From Sphingomonas sp. 1F27F7B (GTDB taxonomy: Bacteria; Pseudomonadota; Alphaproteobacteria; Sphingomonadales; Sphingomonadaceae), in contig NZ_SCMK01000011.1 of assembly GCF_005503355.1 (NCBI RefSeq), positions 62,001 through 126,000 on the forward strand: a DNA stretch of 64,000 nt. Direction: 5' to 3'. A model generated the notes under the pieces. It ran no database searches and was not told the DNA's origin. It saw nothing but the letters and a program-made list of their open reading frames with translations. Position numbers and translations under genes: made by a program. Positions 29,702 to 37,618 of this stretch are shown one piece after another (the first letter of the stretch is position 1; each line of letters begins with the position of its first letter).

Positions 29702-30169
29702 ATGACAGCCACCCAATTCTCGCTCGGCGGCCTGCTGCGCCGCGCCGGCCTGTCCACCGAGCCCGAGCGATCGCGATCCGGCCCCTGCGACGCGCGCATC
29801 GCCCGGGCGCTTGCCGAATTCCGCAACCATGGCCACCGTTCCGTCCGCATGCTCGATCTCGACTGTGCCGATGGCGGCCGCCTGCTCCGCGCCGCCGAAG
29901 CGGCCCGCGCGCTCGGTTTCGTCGCGATCGAGGGGCGCGGCGTGTCGCTATGGACCGGCGGCATCCGCCACGCACGCCGGCAGGCCGAACTCGCCGCCCA
30001 TCCTTCCACCAGCCTGGCCTTCGAGATCGCCGAGCCGATCGCCGCACTCGCATCGGAGCATGACGGCGCCGCCGACCTGATCTTCCTGTCGGAGCCGATG
30101 CCCTATCCGTGCAGCCCGCTCGGCGCCGCGCTCGCCCGGCTGGGCGGCAGGGTGCTGGCCGGGGACTAG
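29702..30169 (+). CDS. Hypothetical protein with methyltransferase-like fold start
   Basis: The 155-residue protein starts at ATG 29702 with AGGAGAAG just upstream. [34 protein letters not shown] resembles the SAM-binding strand-loop-helix of class I methyltransferases (D-x-D-x-x-x-G-x-x-L), followed by a degenerate remainder that is short for the family (normally over 180 residues). Function is unknown and it may be inactive. Its stop overlaps the stop of the convergent Mpo1-like gene by four bases. Confidence 0.65.
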   Translation: MTATQFSLGGLLRRAGLSTEPERSRSGPCDARIARALAEFRNHGHRSVRMLDLDCADGGRLLRAAEAARALGFVAIEGRGVSLWTGGIRHARRQAELAAHPSTSLAFEIAEPIAALASEHDGAADLIFLSEPMPYPCSPLGAALARLGGRVLAGD

Positions 30170-30498
30170 GCGGGCACGCCCGCCCGCTGGAGATGCGCGT
30201 CCAGCTTCCCCGCGAACCACAGGAAGAACATCCGATAGTCCGAGACCAGCGACCAGAGCGGATAGGTGAAGGTCGCCGGCCGGTTCTTCTCGACGCCGAA
30301 ATGCGCGGCCCAGGCAAAGCCATAGCCCGCCAGCGGGATTGCCAGCCACCACCACCACCCGGCCCCGCCCAGCGCCAGCAGCAGGAACCAGAGCGTGAGG
30401 ATCGTGCCCACATAATGGAGCGCCCGCGTGCTCGGCTTCGCATGCTCGCGAAGATAGAAGGGCCAGAAGTCGCGATAGCTGGTGATGGTGCCTGCCAT
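30166..30498 (-). CDS. DUF962 (Mpo1-like) membrane protein
   Basis: The 110-residue protein has two or three short membrane segments. It shows the family pattern [18 protein letters not shown] (with conserved His), [21 protein letters not shown] (His-Phe, Lys-Asn-Arg-Pro-Ala) and [13 protein letters not shown]. Yeast Mpo1 is an Fe(II) dioxygenase that shortens 2-hydroxy fatty acids by one carbon. Sphingomonads carry 2-hydroxy acids in their glycosphingolipids, so a role in their turnover is plausible but inferred. It is divergent from the glycosylase gene by 22 bases. Confidence 0.85.
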   Translation of the reverse strand: MAGTITSYRDFWPFYLREHAKPSTRALHYVGTILTLWFLLLALGGAGWWWWLAIPLAGYGFAWAAHFGVEKNRPATFTYPLWSLVSDYRMFFLWFAGKLDAHLQRAGVPA

Positions 30499-30520
30499 GG
30501 CGAGAAGCTAACGCGACATC

Positions 30521-31018
30521 ATGGATCCGCGCAAGCACAGCTTCCCGCCCGTCGTCGACGCCGCCACCCGTCTGCTCGTTCTCGGTTCGCTCCCCGGGGA
30601 GCGCTCGCTCGCCGAGCAGCGCTATTACGCTCATCCGCAGAACCAGTTCTGGCGCCTGGCCTCGCCCGCTGCCGGCCGCGACCTTGCCGCGCTCGACTAT
30701 GACGCCCGCCTCGCTGCCCTGCTCGATGCGCATATCGGCCTGTGGGACGTGGTCGCCAGCGCGCGGCGCACCGGCAGCACCGACGCGGCGCTGCGTGACG
30801 TCGAGGGACATGACATCGCGGCCCTGGCTGCAACCCTGCCCGAACTGCGCGCGATCGCCTTTAACGGCGGCACGGCGTTCCGCACCGGCTCGCGGCAATT
30901 GGGCAGCGCCGCGCGGCGCTACGCGATCATCGCCCTGCCCTCGTCGAGTCCGCTCCACACCATCGGCTTCGAAAGGAAGCTTCCGCAATGGGAAGCGCTC
31001 CGCGCCCTGCTCGAATAA
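30521..31018 (+). CDS. Uracil-DNA-glycosylase superfamily protein, hypoxanthine-DNA glycosylase type
   Basis: The 165-residue protein has LLVLGSLPGERSLAEQRYYAHPQNQFWRL near the N-terminus. Gly-Ser-x-Pro-Gly plus Tyr-Tyr-x-His-Pro-x-Asn-x-Phe-Trp is the signature of DNA-deoxyinosine glycosylases (UDG family 6). AFNGGTAF and LPSSSPLHTI supply the second active-site motif. It removes deaminated bases in base-excision repair. ATG 30521 is the first start after the divergent DUF962 gene; no strong ribosome-binding site is seen. Confidence 0.85.
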   Translation: MDPRKHSFPPVVDAATRLLVLGSLPGERSLAEQRYYAHPQNQFWRLASPAAGRDLAALDYDARLAALLDAHIGLWDVVASARRTGSTDAALRDVEGHDIAALAATLPELRAIAFNGGTAFRTGSRQLGSAARRYAIIALPSSSPLHTIGFERKLPQWEALRALLE

Positions 31019-31117
31019 TCCCACTGAAACACTGTGAATTTTCCGCTTGCCGATTTCGCCACAATCGTGCCACATTTACGGCAAGATTGAGGCATCATCT
31101 GGGCAGGGAGAAAGTGC

Positions 31118-32731
31118 ATGCGTGGCAAGTTCCTGATTTCCGTCGCCATTCCGGCGGTCCTTCTCGCGAGCTGCAACAGCCAGCAGGGCAGCTCGGTCAG
31201 CTATCAATCCGGCCCGCAAGAGATGGCGGAAGCGGATTTCGTCGCGGCGCCCGAAGGCGCGGAGCGCTATGCGCGGAACGACGTGGCGGCGGTCCGCACG
31301 GTCGCGCAGGAGCCGGTCTCCACCTTTGCCGTCGATGTCGACACCGCCGCCTATGCCAATGTCCGCCGCTTCCTCACCCAGGGCCAGCTTCCGCCCAAGG
31401 ACGCCGTCCGCGCCGAGGAACTGATCAACTATTTCCGCTACGATTATCCGCTGCCCACGGACCGGACCGCGCCGTTCAGCGTCACCACCGATGTCGCGCA
31501 GACGCCGTGGAATCCCGAGACCCGGCTGCTGCGCATCGGCCTGCGCGGCTATGACCTGAGCCGTGCCCAGCGCCCGCCCGCCAATCTCGTCTTCCTCGTC
31601 GACGTCTCGGGATCGATGAACGAGCCGGACAAGCTGCCGCTGGTGAAGCGCGCGCTCGGCATGGTCGCGGACAATATGAAGGCCGGCGATCACGTCTCGA
31701 TCGTCGTCTATGCCGGGGCCGCCGGCGTGGTGCTCGAGCCAACTGCCAGCCCCGCCGAGGTGCGGGCGGCGCTGAGCGGCCTCGACGCAGGCGGCTCCAC
31801 GGCGGGCGGCGAAGGCATCGAACTCGCCTATGCGATGGTGCGACGGAATTTCCGCGAGGACGGAGTCAACCGCGTGATCCTCGCCAGCGATGGCGATTTC
31901 AACGTCGGCATCACCGACCAGGCTCAGCTCGAGCAGCTGATCGAGAAGAACCGCGACGACGGCATCACCCTCACCGTGCTCGGCTTCGGCCAGGGCAATC
32001 TCAACGATGCGATGATGGAGTCGATCGCCGACAAGGGGAACGGCAACTATGCCTATGTCGACGGGATCGACGAGGCGCGGAAAGTGCTCGACACCGAGCT
32101 GGCCTCCACCCTCTTCACCATCGCGAAGGACGTGAAGGTCCAGGTGGAGTTCAATCCGGCGGCAGTGCGCCAGTATCGCCTGATCGGTTATGAGAACCGC
32201 GCGCTGCGCGAACAGGATTTCCAGAACGACAAGGTCGATGCGGGCGATATCGGCGCCGGACACCAGGTGACCGCGATCTACGAGATCGTTCCCGCCGGCG
32301 CCAAGGGCTGGCTGCCCGATCGCCATTTCGCCGCCAATCGCCGCCCCGAAAGCGAAGGCGAAGGCGAAGGCGAAGGCGCAGGCACGACACGGGGCGAACT
32401 GGCCCAGGTCCGCCTGCGCTACAAGCTGCCCGAGGGCGGCGCCTCGCGCCTGATCACCCGGCCGGTCGATGCCGGCCAGCTGCGGAACGCACCGATGCCG
32501 CACGGCGACCTCGCCTTCGCAGTGGCGGTGGCCGGCTTCGCGCAGAAGCTGCGCGGCGACGACCTGCTCGGCGATTGGGGCTATGCCGACGTCAAGCGGC
32601 TTGCCGGCATGCAATGGGGCTTCAGCCAGCAGGCCTGGTGGCGAAGCGAGTTCCTGCGCCTGGTCGACCTGGCGGACTCCCGCACCCGCACGGCTTCGGC
32701 GGAGCGCGGCGAGGAAGATCGGGCGCTCTAG
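31118..32731 (+). CDS. von Willebrand factor A domain lipoprotein (YfbK-like)
   Basis: The 537-residue protein has a lipoprotein signal with lipobox LLASC (Cys19) and an N-terminal VWA-N region (FAVDVDTAAYANVRRFL, about 70-86). The vWA domain has an intact MIDAS (DVSGSM, Asp162, Ser164, Ser166), followed by a C-terminal DUF3520 region (GELAQVRLRYKLP). Metal-dependent protein binding at the periplasmic or outer-membrane face is expected. Near residues 410-420 a Glu-Gly stretch (EGEGEGEGA) is encoded by tandem GAAGGC hexamers (32351-32376), prone to copy-number change. AGGGAGA lies before the ATG. A palindromic repeat cluster follows its stop. Confidence 0.9.
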   Translation: MRGKFLISVAIPAVLLASCNSQQGSSVSYQSGPQEMAEADFVAAPEGAERYARNDVAAVRTVAQEPVSTFAVDVDTAAYANVRRFLTQGQLPPKDAVRAEELINYFRYDYPLPTDRTAPFSVTTDVAQTPWNPETRLLRIGLRGYDLSRAQRPPANLVFLVDVSGSMNEPDKLPLVKRALGMVADNMKAGDHVSIVVYAGAAGVVLEPTASPAEVRAALSGLDAGGSTAGGEGIELAYAMVRRNFREDGVNRVILASDGDFNVGITDQAQLEQLIEKNRDDGITLTVLGFGQGNLNDAMMESIADKGNGNYAYVDGIDEARKVLDTELASTLFTIAKDVKVQVEFNPAAVRQYRLIGYENRALREQDFQNDKVDAGDIGAGHQVTAIYEIVPAGAKGWLPDRHFAANRRPESEGEGEGEGAGTTRGELAQVRLRYKLPEGGASRLITRPVDAGQLRNAPMPHGDLAFAVAVAGFAQKLRGDDLLGDWGYADVKRLAGMQWGFSQQAWWRSEFLRLVDLADSRTRTASAERGEEDRAL

Positions 32732-32745
32732 GCTGAGGGCCCAAA

Positions 32746-32892
32746 CAAGTATCTGATTTTCCGTCGTCATCCCCGCGCAGGCGGGGATGACGATTGAAGG
32801 AATATTGAGTCCCCAACCTAAGGCTGAGGCCCCCTATGCTTCGCGGTCACCCCGGCCTTGTGCCGGAGTGACGATGGGAAATCAGATATCAG
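32746..32892. repeat. Composite palindromic repeat, copy A
   Basis: A 28-base palindrome (32765-32792, arms CGTCATCCCC and GGGGATGACG) is followed by a linker containing AGTCCCCAACCTA and a second palindrome (32846-32872, arms GTCAC-CCCGGC and GCCGG-AGTGAC). The outer flanks are inverted copies of each other (ATCTGATTTTCC at 32751-32762 against GGGAAATCAGAT at 32876-32887). The first palindrome recurs exactly at 43998; both types recur at 50927-51041. It resembles REP/BIME elements. Confidence 0.85.
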
Positions 32893-32908
32893 TTTGCGTT
32901 CTCAACCC

Positions 32909-33026
32909 GGATCCCATCCCCCGGGCCGGCGGGGATCCAGGGCACCGCCGGCCGTCGCGGCCCGGCCCTTCCGCCCGGAGGCCGGGCCGCGGTTCCCCTG
33001 GCCCCTCCCCGCTCCGGGGAAGGGCT
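32909..33026. repeat. Three further GC-rich inverted repeats
   Basis: GGATCCC...GGGATCC (32909-32938) comes first. A perfect 12-base stem follows (32956-32967 with 32980-32991, arm CGCGGCCCGGCC, 12-base loop). Last is CCCCTCCCCG-CTC-CGGGGAAGGG (33002-33024, one mismatch). The last resembles the hairpin at 41641. Together with copy A they fill 32732-33032, the 301-base gap between two convergent lipoprotein genes, and may act as a bidirectional terminator. Confidence 0.75.
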
Positions 33027-33032
33027 CGAACA

Positions 33033-33548
33033 TCAATGTGCGTTCGTCGCTTCATCCGCCGCACTATCCGCGGCCACATTTCCCGGGGCCACCGGCGGCT
33101 GCGAATTCAGACCGTCCGCCGGCCGCTCGCCCGCGCAACCGTGGAGCTGCTTGTCGCCGATGCGGATATCGGCGGTCAGCGGCCGTTCGATCGCAGGATC
33201 GCCGCCTTCGATGCAACGCGCGCCTGTGAAAGTGATCGTCACCGGCTCCCCCGCCACGTCCTTGGTGGTCCACACCGCCTTCTTGCCATCGGCCTGCGGC
33301 GAGACCGGATAGAATTGCGTCACGCTTCCCTCGGTCCCGCGGCCGGCGAAGCGCGTGAGCGTGATCGATCCGGGCGCAAGCTCCAGCGACCAGGTCAGCG
33401 CATTGTCGGTGGCGCGCAGCGGCGCGTCGAGCGCGACATCGCCCAGCCGCGGCCCGGCCGGGCTCGGCTTGGCCGCCGGCGCTTCGGTCTTCTCGCTCGA
33501 CCCGCAGCTCGCCAGCGCGAGCAGCGCGGCAATGGCGAAGGCGCGCAT
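33033..33548 (-). CDS. Lipoprotein, COG3650-like
   Basis: The 171-residue protein begins MRAFAIAALLALASCGSSEK with lipobox LASC. The globular part (SLELAPGSITLTRFAGRGTE, VTITFTGARCIEGG, ADIRIGDKQLHGCAGE) has paired cysteines and the G-C-A ending of small COG3650 outer-membrane proteins, whose function is unknown. ATG 33548 was preferred because GGAGG lies 6 bases upstream; ATG 33554 is an alternative. It is divergent from the SOS-controlled polymerase. Confidence 0.7.
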   Translation of the reverse strand: MRAFAIAALLALASCGSSEKTEAPAAKPSPAGPRLGDVALDAPLRATDNALTWSLELAPGSITLTRFAGRGTEGSVTQFYPVSPQADGKKAVWTTKDVAGEPVTITFTGARCIEGGDPAIERPLTADIRIGDKQLHGCAGERPADGLNSQPPVAPGNVAADSAADEATNAH

Positions 33549-33643
33549 TACCATCCTCCCTCGGCCGCGACCCTGCACGGGCCGCACGCGCCGGGTCAAG
33601 CCATGGGGCCTGTCGGGAGTTCCCCGTTCCGGCTGTCCCACAG

Positions 33644-33664
33644 CATAATGTTCCTGTATTGTTC
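33644..33664 (+). promoter_or_regulatory. SOS (LexA) box GTTC-N7-GTTC with adjoining -10 hexamer
   Basis: GTTC (33650-33653) and GTTC (33661-33664) are separated by exactly seven bases, the LexA site of Alphaproteobacteria. A CATAAT -10-like hexamer (33644-33649) abuts it. The Y-family polymerase ATG is 7 bases after the box, so LexA would cover the transcription start. Confidence 0.82.
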
Positions 33665-33670
33665 CAATCC

Positions 33671-35068
33671 ATGCCCGACGCGATTCGCCTTGCCGCTGCC
33701 GTTTCGCCGCCCTCGCCGGCGCTTCGGGGGAATGAAACCGGGGCCCCTTGCCCGAAGCTTCCGAACCTTCCAGCGCCGATCCTCGCCTTCCCGCCCCGGC
33801 CGCTGCGCTGGCTCTATCTCGATCTCAATTCCTATTTCGCCAGCGTCGAGCAGCAACTGAACCCCGATCTGCGCGGGCATCCGGTGATCGTCGCCCCGGT
33901 GGACAGCGACACCACCGTCGCCATCGCCGCCTCGGTCGAGGCAAAGCGATACGGCATCTCCACCGGCACCCCGGTCTGGGAAGCCAAGCGCCTGTGCCGG
34001 GATCTGCGGATCACCCCGGCCCGGCACGAGAAATATGTCGAGTTCCATGAAGCGATCCTGACCGAGATCTGGAAGCACGTGCCCGTCACCCATGTCTGCT
34101 CGATCGATGAAGTCGCCTGCCGGCTGCTCGACAATGAGAACGATCCCGCGGCCGCGGTGGCGCTAGCGCATCGGATCAAGGCGAGCATCCGCGCGAATGT
34201 CGGCGCCTGCCTGACCAGTTCGGTGGGCATTGCGCCCAACCGTCTCCTCGCCAAGCTCGCCTCGGACATGCAGAAGCCGGACGGACTGGTGGTGCTGACC
34301 GCCGAGCGGCTTCCGGCGTGCCTGTTCGGCCTCAAGCTGCGCGAGATCGCCGGCATCGGCGCCAAGATGGAGAAGCGGCTGGCGCAGGACGGCATCCTCG
34401 ACATCCGCCAATATTGCGAGCGCCGCCCGCGCGACGCGGGCAATGCCTGGGGCGGGGTCAATGGCGATCGGCTCTGGTATCTGCTCCACGGCGTCGAGCT
34501 GCCCGACAAGCCGACCCAGAACCGCACGATCGGGCACAGCCATGTGCTCAGCCCGCAGAAGCGCGGCCTCGAGCCAACCCGGCTCACTGCACGCCGCCTC
34601 GCGCTCAAGGCTGCCAGCCGTCTGCGCCGCAAGGGCTATCGCGCGCGGCTGCTGGTGCTCCACGGCAAGTTCGAGGACGATAAATCCGGCTGGCGCGCCT
34701 CGATCCGCTTGCCGAACACGCAGGACAGCTTCGTCATCCTCCATGCGCTCGACCGGCTCTTCCCCCGCCTGGCCGAAGCGGGGCGCGGCCGGCCCGGCGG
34801 CTTTCGACTGCGCATGGTCGGTGTCACGCTCTGCGAAATCGAAGCGGAGGAGGGAGAGCAGGGCTCGCTCTTCGCGGCGCTCGATCCGGACGATCCGCTG
34901 GCCCGCGAGACGCGCACGCTCGCACTCAGCCGCGCGATGGACCGGATTAACCAGAAATTCGGGCGAAACGCAGTTTCGGTCGGGCCGCTGCACGGCGGCA
35001 GGATCGATCGAGTGGGGACAAAGATCGCTTTTGGACGTATTCCGGAAATGAGCGAATTCCATGAATGA
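33671..35068 (+). CDS. Y-family (translesion) DNA polymerase
   Basis: The 465-residue protein has the palm motif WLYLDLNSYFASVEQQLNP (about 47-65, Asp51) and the catalytic SIDE (144-147). Fingers and thumb follow (GIAPNRLLAKLASDMQKPDG), then the helix-hairpin-helix LREIAGIGAKMEKRL and a little-finger domain with HSHVLSP. All three metal-binding acidic residues appear present, so it should be active in error-prone bypass. A 45-residue leader precedes the core, which is unusual. ATG 33671 is chosen because TTG 33659 lies inside the LexA box. It is closer to DinB/Pol IV than to ImuB, since ImuB lacks some catalytic residues. The final C-terminal part lacks an obvious beta-clamp motif by eye. Confidence 0.88.
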   Translation: MPDAIRLAAAVSPPSPALRGNETGAPCPKLPNLPAPILAFPPRPLRWLYLDLNSYFASVEQQLNPDLRGHPVIVAPVDSDTTVAIAASVEAKRYGISTGTPVWEAKRLCRDLRITPARHEKYVEFHEAILTEIWKHVPVTHVCSIDEVACRLLDNENDPAAAVALAHRIKASIRANVGACLTSSVGIAPNRLLAKLASDMQKPDGLVVLTAERLPACLFGLKLREIAGIGAKMEKRLAQDGILDIRQYCERRPRDAGNAWGGVNGDRLWYLLHGVELPDKPTQNRTIGHSHVLSPQKRGLEPTRLTARRLALKAASRLRRKGYRARLLVLHGKFEDDKSGWRASIRLPNTQDSFVILHALDRLFPRLAEAGRGRPGGFRLRMVGVTLCEIEAEEGEQGSLFAALDPDDPLARETRTLALSRAMDRINQKFGRNAVSVGPLHGGRIDRVGTKIAFGRIPEMSEFHE

Positions 35069-35144
35069 CATCGGTGTCGGTCATGCGATCGCAATATTCC
35101 CGACGTGATACCGCACCGCACAATTGGAATGTAACTCTATAACA

Positions 35145-35161
35145 CGAATCGCTTGACGATT
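35145..35161. promoter_or_regulatory. Palindrome GAATCG-N5-CGATTC upstream of a lipoprotein gene
   Basis: Perfect 6-base arms flank CTTGA, 32 bases before the ATG at 35193. A TATAAC (35137-35142) just upstream could be a -10. Possible operator; no regulator is adjacent. Confidence 0.3.
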
Positions 35162-35192
35162 CTTGCATGGTGAACGAAAGCTCCTGCCCGCT

Positions 35193-35573
35193 ATGAATAA
35201 AGCCCCCCTTTTTGCCGCCGCCGCCGTGCTCCTGTCGCTCGCGGCCTGTGAGAACAAGCCCGAGGAAGTCTCGGGGACCGCTCCCGATCCCCAGGCCGAA
35301 GCGCTGAAGAACGCACCGAAGGTCGAGCTGCCGCCGTCGATCGCGTCCTCGGTCTCGATGCGCTGCAAGGACAACACTGTCGTGTTCGCCGACTTCTACA
35401 AGGGCGACAAGCAGGTCCTGATCAAGGAGGCCAAGGACGGCCCGGGTACCATGCTGAAGGCGCCGGAAGCCGGCCAGCCCTTCGTCGCCGCCGGCGGCTA
35501 CAAGGTCACCGGCACCGCCAAGAACGCCACGATCGAGATTCCGGGCAAGGGCTCGCGCGCCTGCCACGCCTGA
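35193..35573 (+). CDS. Small lipoprotein, MliC-like
   Basis: The 126-residue protein starts MNKAPLFAAAAVLLSLAACENK with lipobox LAAC. Its domain has Cys near SMRCKDNTVVFADFYKGD and a second Cys near the end (SRACHA), with a small beta-barrel pattern similar to MliC/PliC periplasmic lysozyme inhibitors. The similarity is by eye and weak. A start at 35163 in frame would precede the signal and is unlikely. A strong terminator follows, so it is probably a single-gene unit. Confidence 0.7.
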   Translation: MNKAPLFAAAAVLLSLAACENKPEEVSGTAPDPQAEALKNAPKVELPPSIASSVSMRCKDNTVVFADFYKGDKQVLIKEAKDGPGTMLKAPEAGQPFVAAGGYKVTGTAKNATIEIPGKGSRACHA

Positions 35574-35598
35574 TCGCGGCGCCAGTGTTTTCATCCAG

Positions 35599-35629
35599 GG
35601 GCCGGCGGGCATTCCCGCCGGCCCTTTTT
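35599..35629 (+). terminator. Strong rho-independent terminator
   Basis: GGGCCGGCGGG-type 11-base stem (35599-35609 with 35614-35624), four-base loop CATT, then five T residues. It lies 26 bases after the lipoprotein stop and before the ParA-like gene. Confidence 0.88.
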
Positions 35630-35664
35630 CATGCGAGGTTTGAAGGCGAAGGGAGCGAATCCGG

Positions 35665-36399
35665 GTGGCGACTGTCGCGATCTACAGCCTGAAAGGCGGC
35701 GTCGGTAAGACGACGCTGGCGGTGAACCTGGCCTGGGCCTCCGCCACCCTGTCCGCCCGCCGCACCCTGTTATGGGACCTCGATCCCCAGGCCGCCGCCA
35801 CTTTCCTCGTCGAGCCGCAGGGCAAGACCCGCGACCAGGCCCAGGCGATCTTCACCAAGGACGTGGCGCCCGCCAAGCTGATCCAGCATACCGGAATCGA
35901 GCGGCTCGACCTGATCGGCGCCGACACCTCGCTGCGTGGTCTCGACCTGACCTTTCACGAACTCGACAAGAAGAAACGGCTGGCCAAGCTGCTCGGCGAG
36001 CTCGACAAGGCCTATGATCGGATGCTGCTCGATTGCCCGCCCGGCCTGACCGAGACGAGCGAGCAGGTGATGCGCGCCGCCGACCTGATCGTCGTGCCGG
36101 TGATCCCCTCCCCGCTCTCCACCCGCGCCTTCGAGGAAGTCTCCGCGCATCTTGCCCGCAAGGGAGGCAAGGTGCCGCTGATGCCGGTCCATTCAATGGT
36201 CGATCGCCGGCGGAAACTCCATGCCGAGGCAGTCGCCGCGCATCCCGACTGGCCGGTGATCCCGATGGCCAGCATCGTCGAGGCGATGAGCGTGCATCGT
36301 GCCGCGGTAGGCGCCTATGCGCCGCGCACTCCGGGCGCCCAGGCCTTTGCCGGGCTGTGGCAAGCGATCGAGCGCCGGTTGACGGGCAAGAAGCGTTGA
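35665..36399 (+). CDS. ParA/MinD-like ATPase, standalone
   Basis: The 244-residue protein starts at GTG 35665 with GGGAG upstream. YSLKGGVGKTTLAVNLAW (about 7-24) is the deviant Walker A motif with the signature Lys, LWDLDPQAAATF the A' motif, and MLLDCPPGLTETSEQVM the Walker B region. No parB-like gene, centromere repeats or other partition partner is adjacent; aat follows with a TTGA overlap. So it probably positions some cargo or complex rather than a plasmid. It is an orphan ParA and its cargo is unknown. Confidence 0.85.
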   Translation: MATVAIYSLKGGVGKTTLAVNLAWASATLSARRTLLWDLDPQAAATFLVEPQGKTRDQAQAIFTKDVAPAKLIQHTGIERLDLIGADTSLRGLDLTFHELDKKKRLAKLLGELDKAYDRMLLDCPPGLTETSEQVMRAADLIVVPVIPSPLSTRAFEEVSAHLARKGGKVPLMPVHSMVDRRRKLHAEAVAAHPDWPVIPMASIVEAMSVHRAAVGAYAPRTPGAQAFAGLWQAIERRLTGKKR

Positions 36400-37151
36400 G
36401 CCGCGCCCAGCCGCCCCAGCAGGAGCTGGATCCGGACCTGGTGCTGCGCGCCTATGCCATGGGCGTCTTTCCCATGGCCGACCATCGCAGCGCGGCCAGC
36501 GTCTATTGGGTCGAGCCCAAGCTGCGCGGCGTGCTGCCGCTGGACGGCTTCCACTTTTCCCGCTCGCTCAGGAAGCTCATCCAGGCGGGCCGTTTCCGGC
36601 TGACCGTCGATGCCGCATTCGAGCGGATCATCCGGCTTTGCGCCGAATCCGCCGCCGACCGGCCGGATACCTGGATCAACGGCCCGATCGAGCGGGTCTT
36701 CCTCGAGCTGCACCGCCGCGGCTTCGCCCATTCGCTCGAATGCTGGGACGGCGAGACGCTCGGCGGCGGGCTATATGGCCTGGCGCTGGGCCGGGCATTT
36801 TTCGGGGAATCGATGGTCACGCGGATCCCCAATGCCTCGAAGGTCGCGTTCGCGCATCTCGTCGCACGGCTCAGGGCCGGCGGGTTCATGCTGCTGGACT
36901 GCCAGTTCATCACCGAGCATCTGACCACGCTCGGCGCGGTCGAGATTCCGCGCGACGATTATGTGGCGTTGCTGGCTGGCGCGCTGGGCGAGTCGGCGGC
37001 CGGGCTCTCGGCGGGCACACCTTCGGTTGACGGCGACTTCTTCGCGCTCGACGCATTGCCCGATCCGTTGCCGCCCGCCGCAGGCGCCGGCACCGTGTCG
37101 GGCCCGCTGTCGCGGAAGGTCATCGCGCAGCTCTTGGGCCAGACATCGTAG
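36396..37151 (+). CDS. aat: Leucyl/phenylalanyl-tRNA--protein transferase
   Basis: The 251-residue enzyme attaches Leu or Phe to N-terminal Arg/Lys of proteins, marking them for ClpAP. LRAYAMGVFPMADH, VYWVEPKLRGVLPLDGFHFSRSLRK, TWINGPIERVFLELHRRGFAHSLECWDGETLGGGLYGLALGRAFFGESM and DCQFITEHLTTLGA are diagnostic. It starts at TTG 36396, overlapping the ParA stop as TTGA. The last 60 residues form an Ala/Gly-rich extension; its 3' end overlaps the convergent DUF2155 gene by 193 bases. Confidence 0.93.
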   Translation: MSRAQPPQQELDPDLVLRAYAMGVFPMADHRSAASVYWVEPKLRGVLPLDGFHFSRSLRKLIQAGRFRLTVDAAFERIIRLCAESAADRPDTWINGPIERVFLELHRRGFAHSLECWDGETLGGGLYGLALGRAFFGESMVTRIPNASKVAFAHLVARLRAGGFMLLDCQFITEHLTTLGAVEIPRDDYVALLAGALGESAAGLSAGTPSVDGDFFALDALPDPLPPAAGAGTVSGPLSRKVIAQLLGQTS

Positions 37152-37618
37152 ATCGGATGCTGGACCACGTTGAGCGCCGGGCGCTCTGCGAACAGCCAGC
37201 CCGAATGGACGCGGTGCCATTGCTTGTCGAGCTCGAGCACGTCGACCTGGACGAAGGCGCCGGTGAGCTGATCCGCTTCCCAGGGCGCCGTCCTGTCACA
37301 GGCCTTGAGGCGGACGATCACGTCGCCGATCCGCACCGCCTGGCCCGGCTTCATCTTGAACTCGCGCGCTTCGCCGTTGCGCTTGTTGAGGATGCCGAGC
37401 ACCGCGACGCGATCCTTCATCGGCGTGGCGGCGGCATCCTCGATCGCCTTGCCGTCGCGATCGACCGTGATCACATCGGCCGCCTTGTCCGAATCGCCGC
37501 CGCTGGTGACGACTTCGTCCGAAACCGTCTTGTTCGTGGGACCGCTGCCGCCGCCCGAGCAGGCACCGAGGGCGAGCAACAGCCCGGCCGCAGCGGCTCC
37601 GGCGCGGCGACGGATCAT
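36959..37618 (-). CDS. DUF2155 lipoprotein-like protein
   Basis: The 219-residue protein has a signal with a likely lipobox LGAC (Cys20). The DUF2155 domain follows (MKPGQAVRIGDVIVRLKACDRTAPWEADQLTGAFVQVDVLE ... GWLFAERPALNVVQHPIYDVWPKSC), with paired cysteines. The Ser/Pro/Ala tail of about 55 residues after DVWPKSC is the part overlapping aat on the other strand. The family is alphaproteobacterial and of unknown role, commonly beside NDUFA12 as here. ATG 37618 overlaps the NDUFA12 stop. Confidence 0.87.
   Translation of the reverse strand: MIRRRAGAAAAGLLLALGACSGGGSGPTNKTVSDEVVTSGGDSDKAADVITVDRDGKAIEDAAATPMKDRVAVLGILNKRNGEAREFKMKPGQAVRIGDVIVRLKACDRTAPWEADQLTGAFVQVDVLELDKQWHRVHSGWLFAERPALNVVQHPIYDVWPKSCAMTFRDSGPDTVPAPAAGGNGSGNASSAKKSPSTEGVPAESPAADSPSAPASNAT

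Noticed and set aside
32746..33026. CRISPR array
   Set aside because: The palindromes are not evenly spaced, differ from each other and have no spacer series or cas genes.
33659..33661. TTG as start of the Y-family polymerase
   Set aside because: It lies inside the LexA box and has no ribosome-binding site; ATG 33671 fits the predicted transcript start better.
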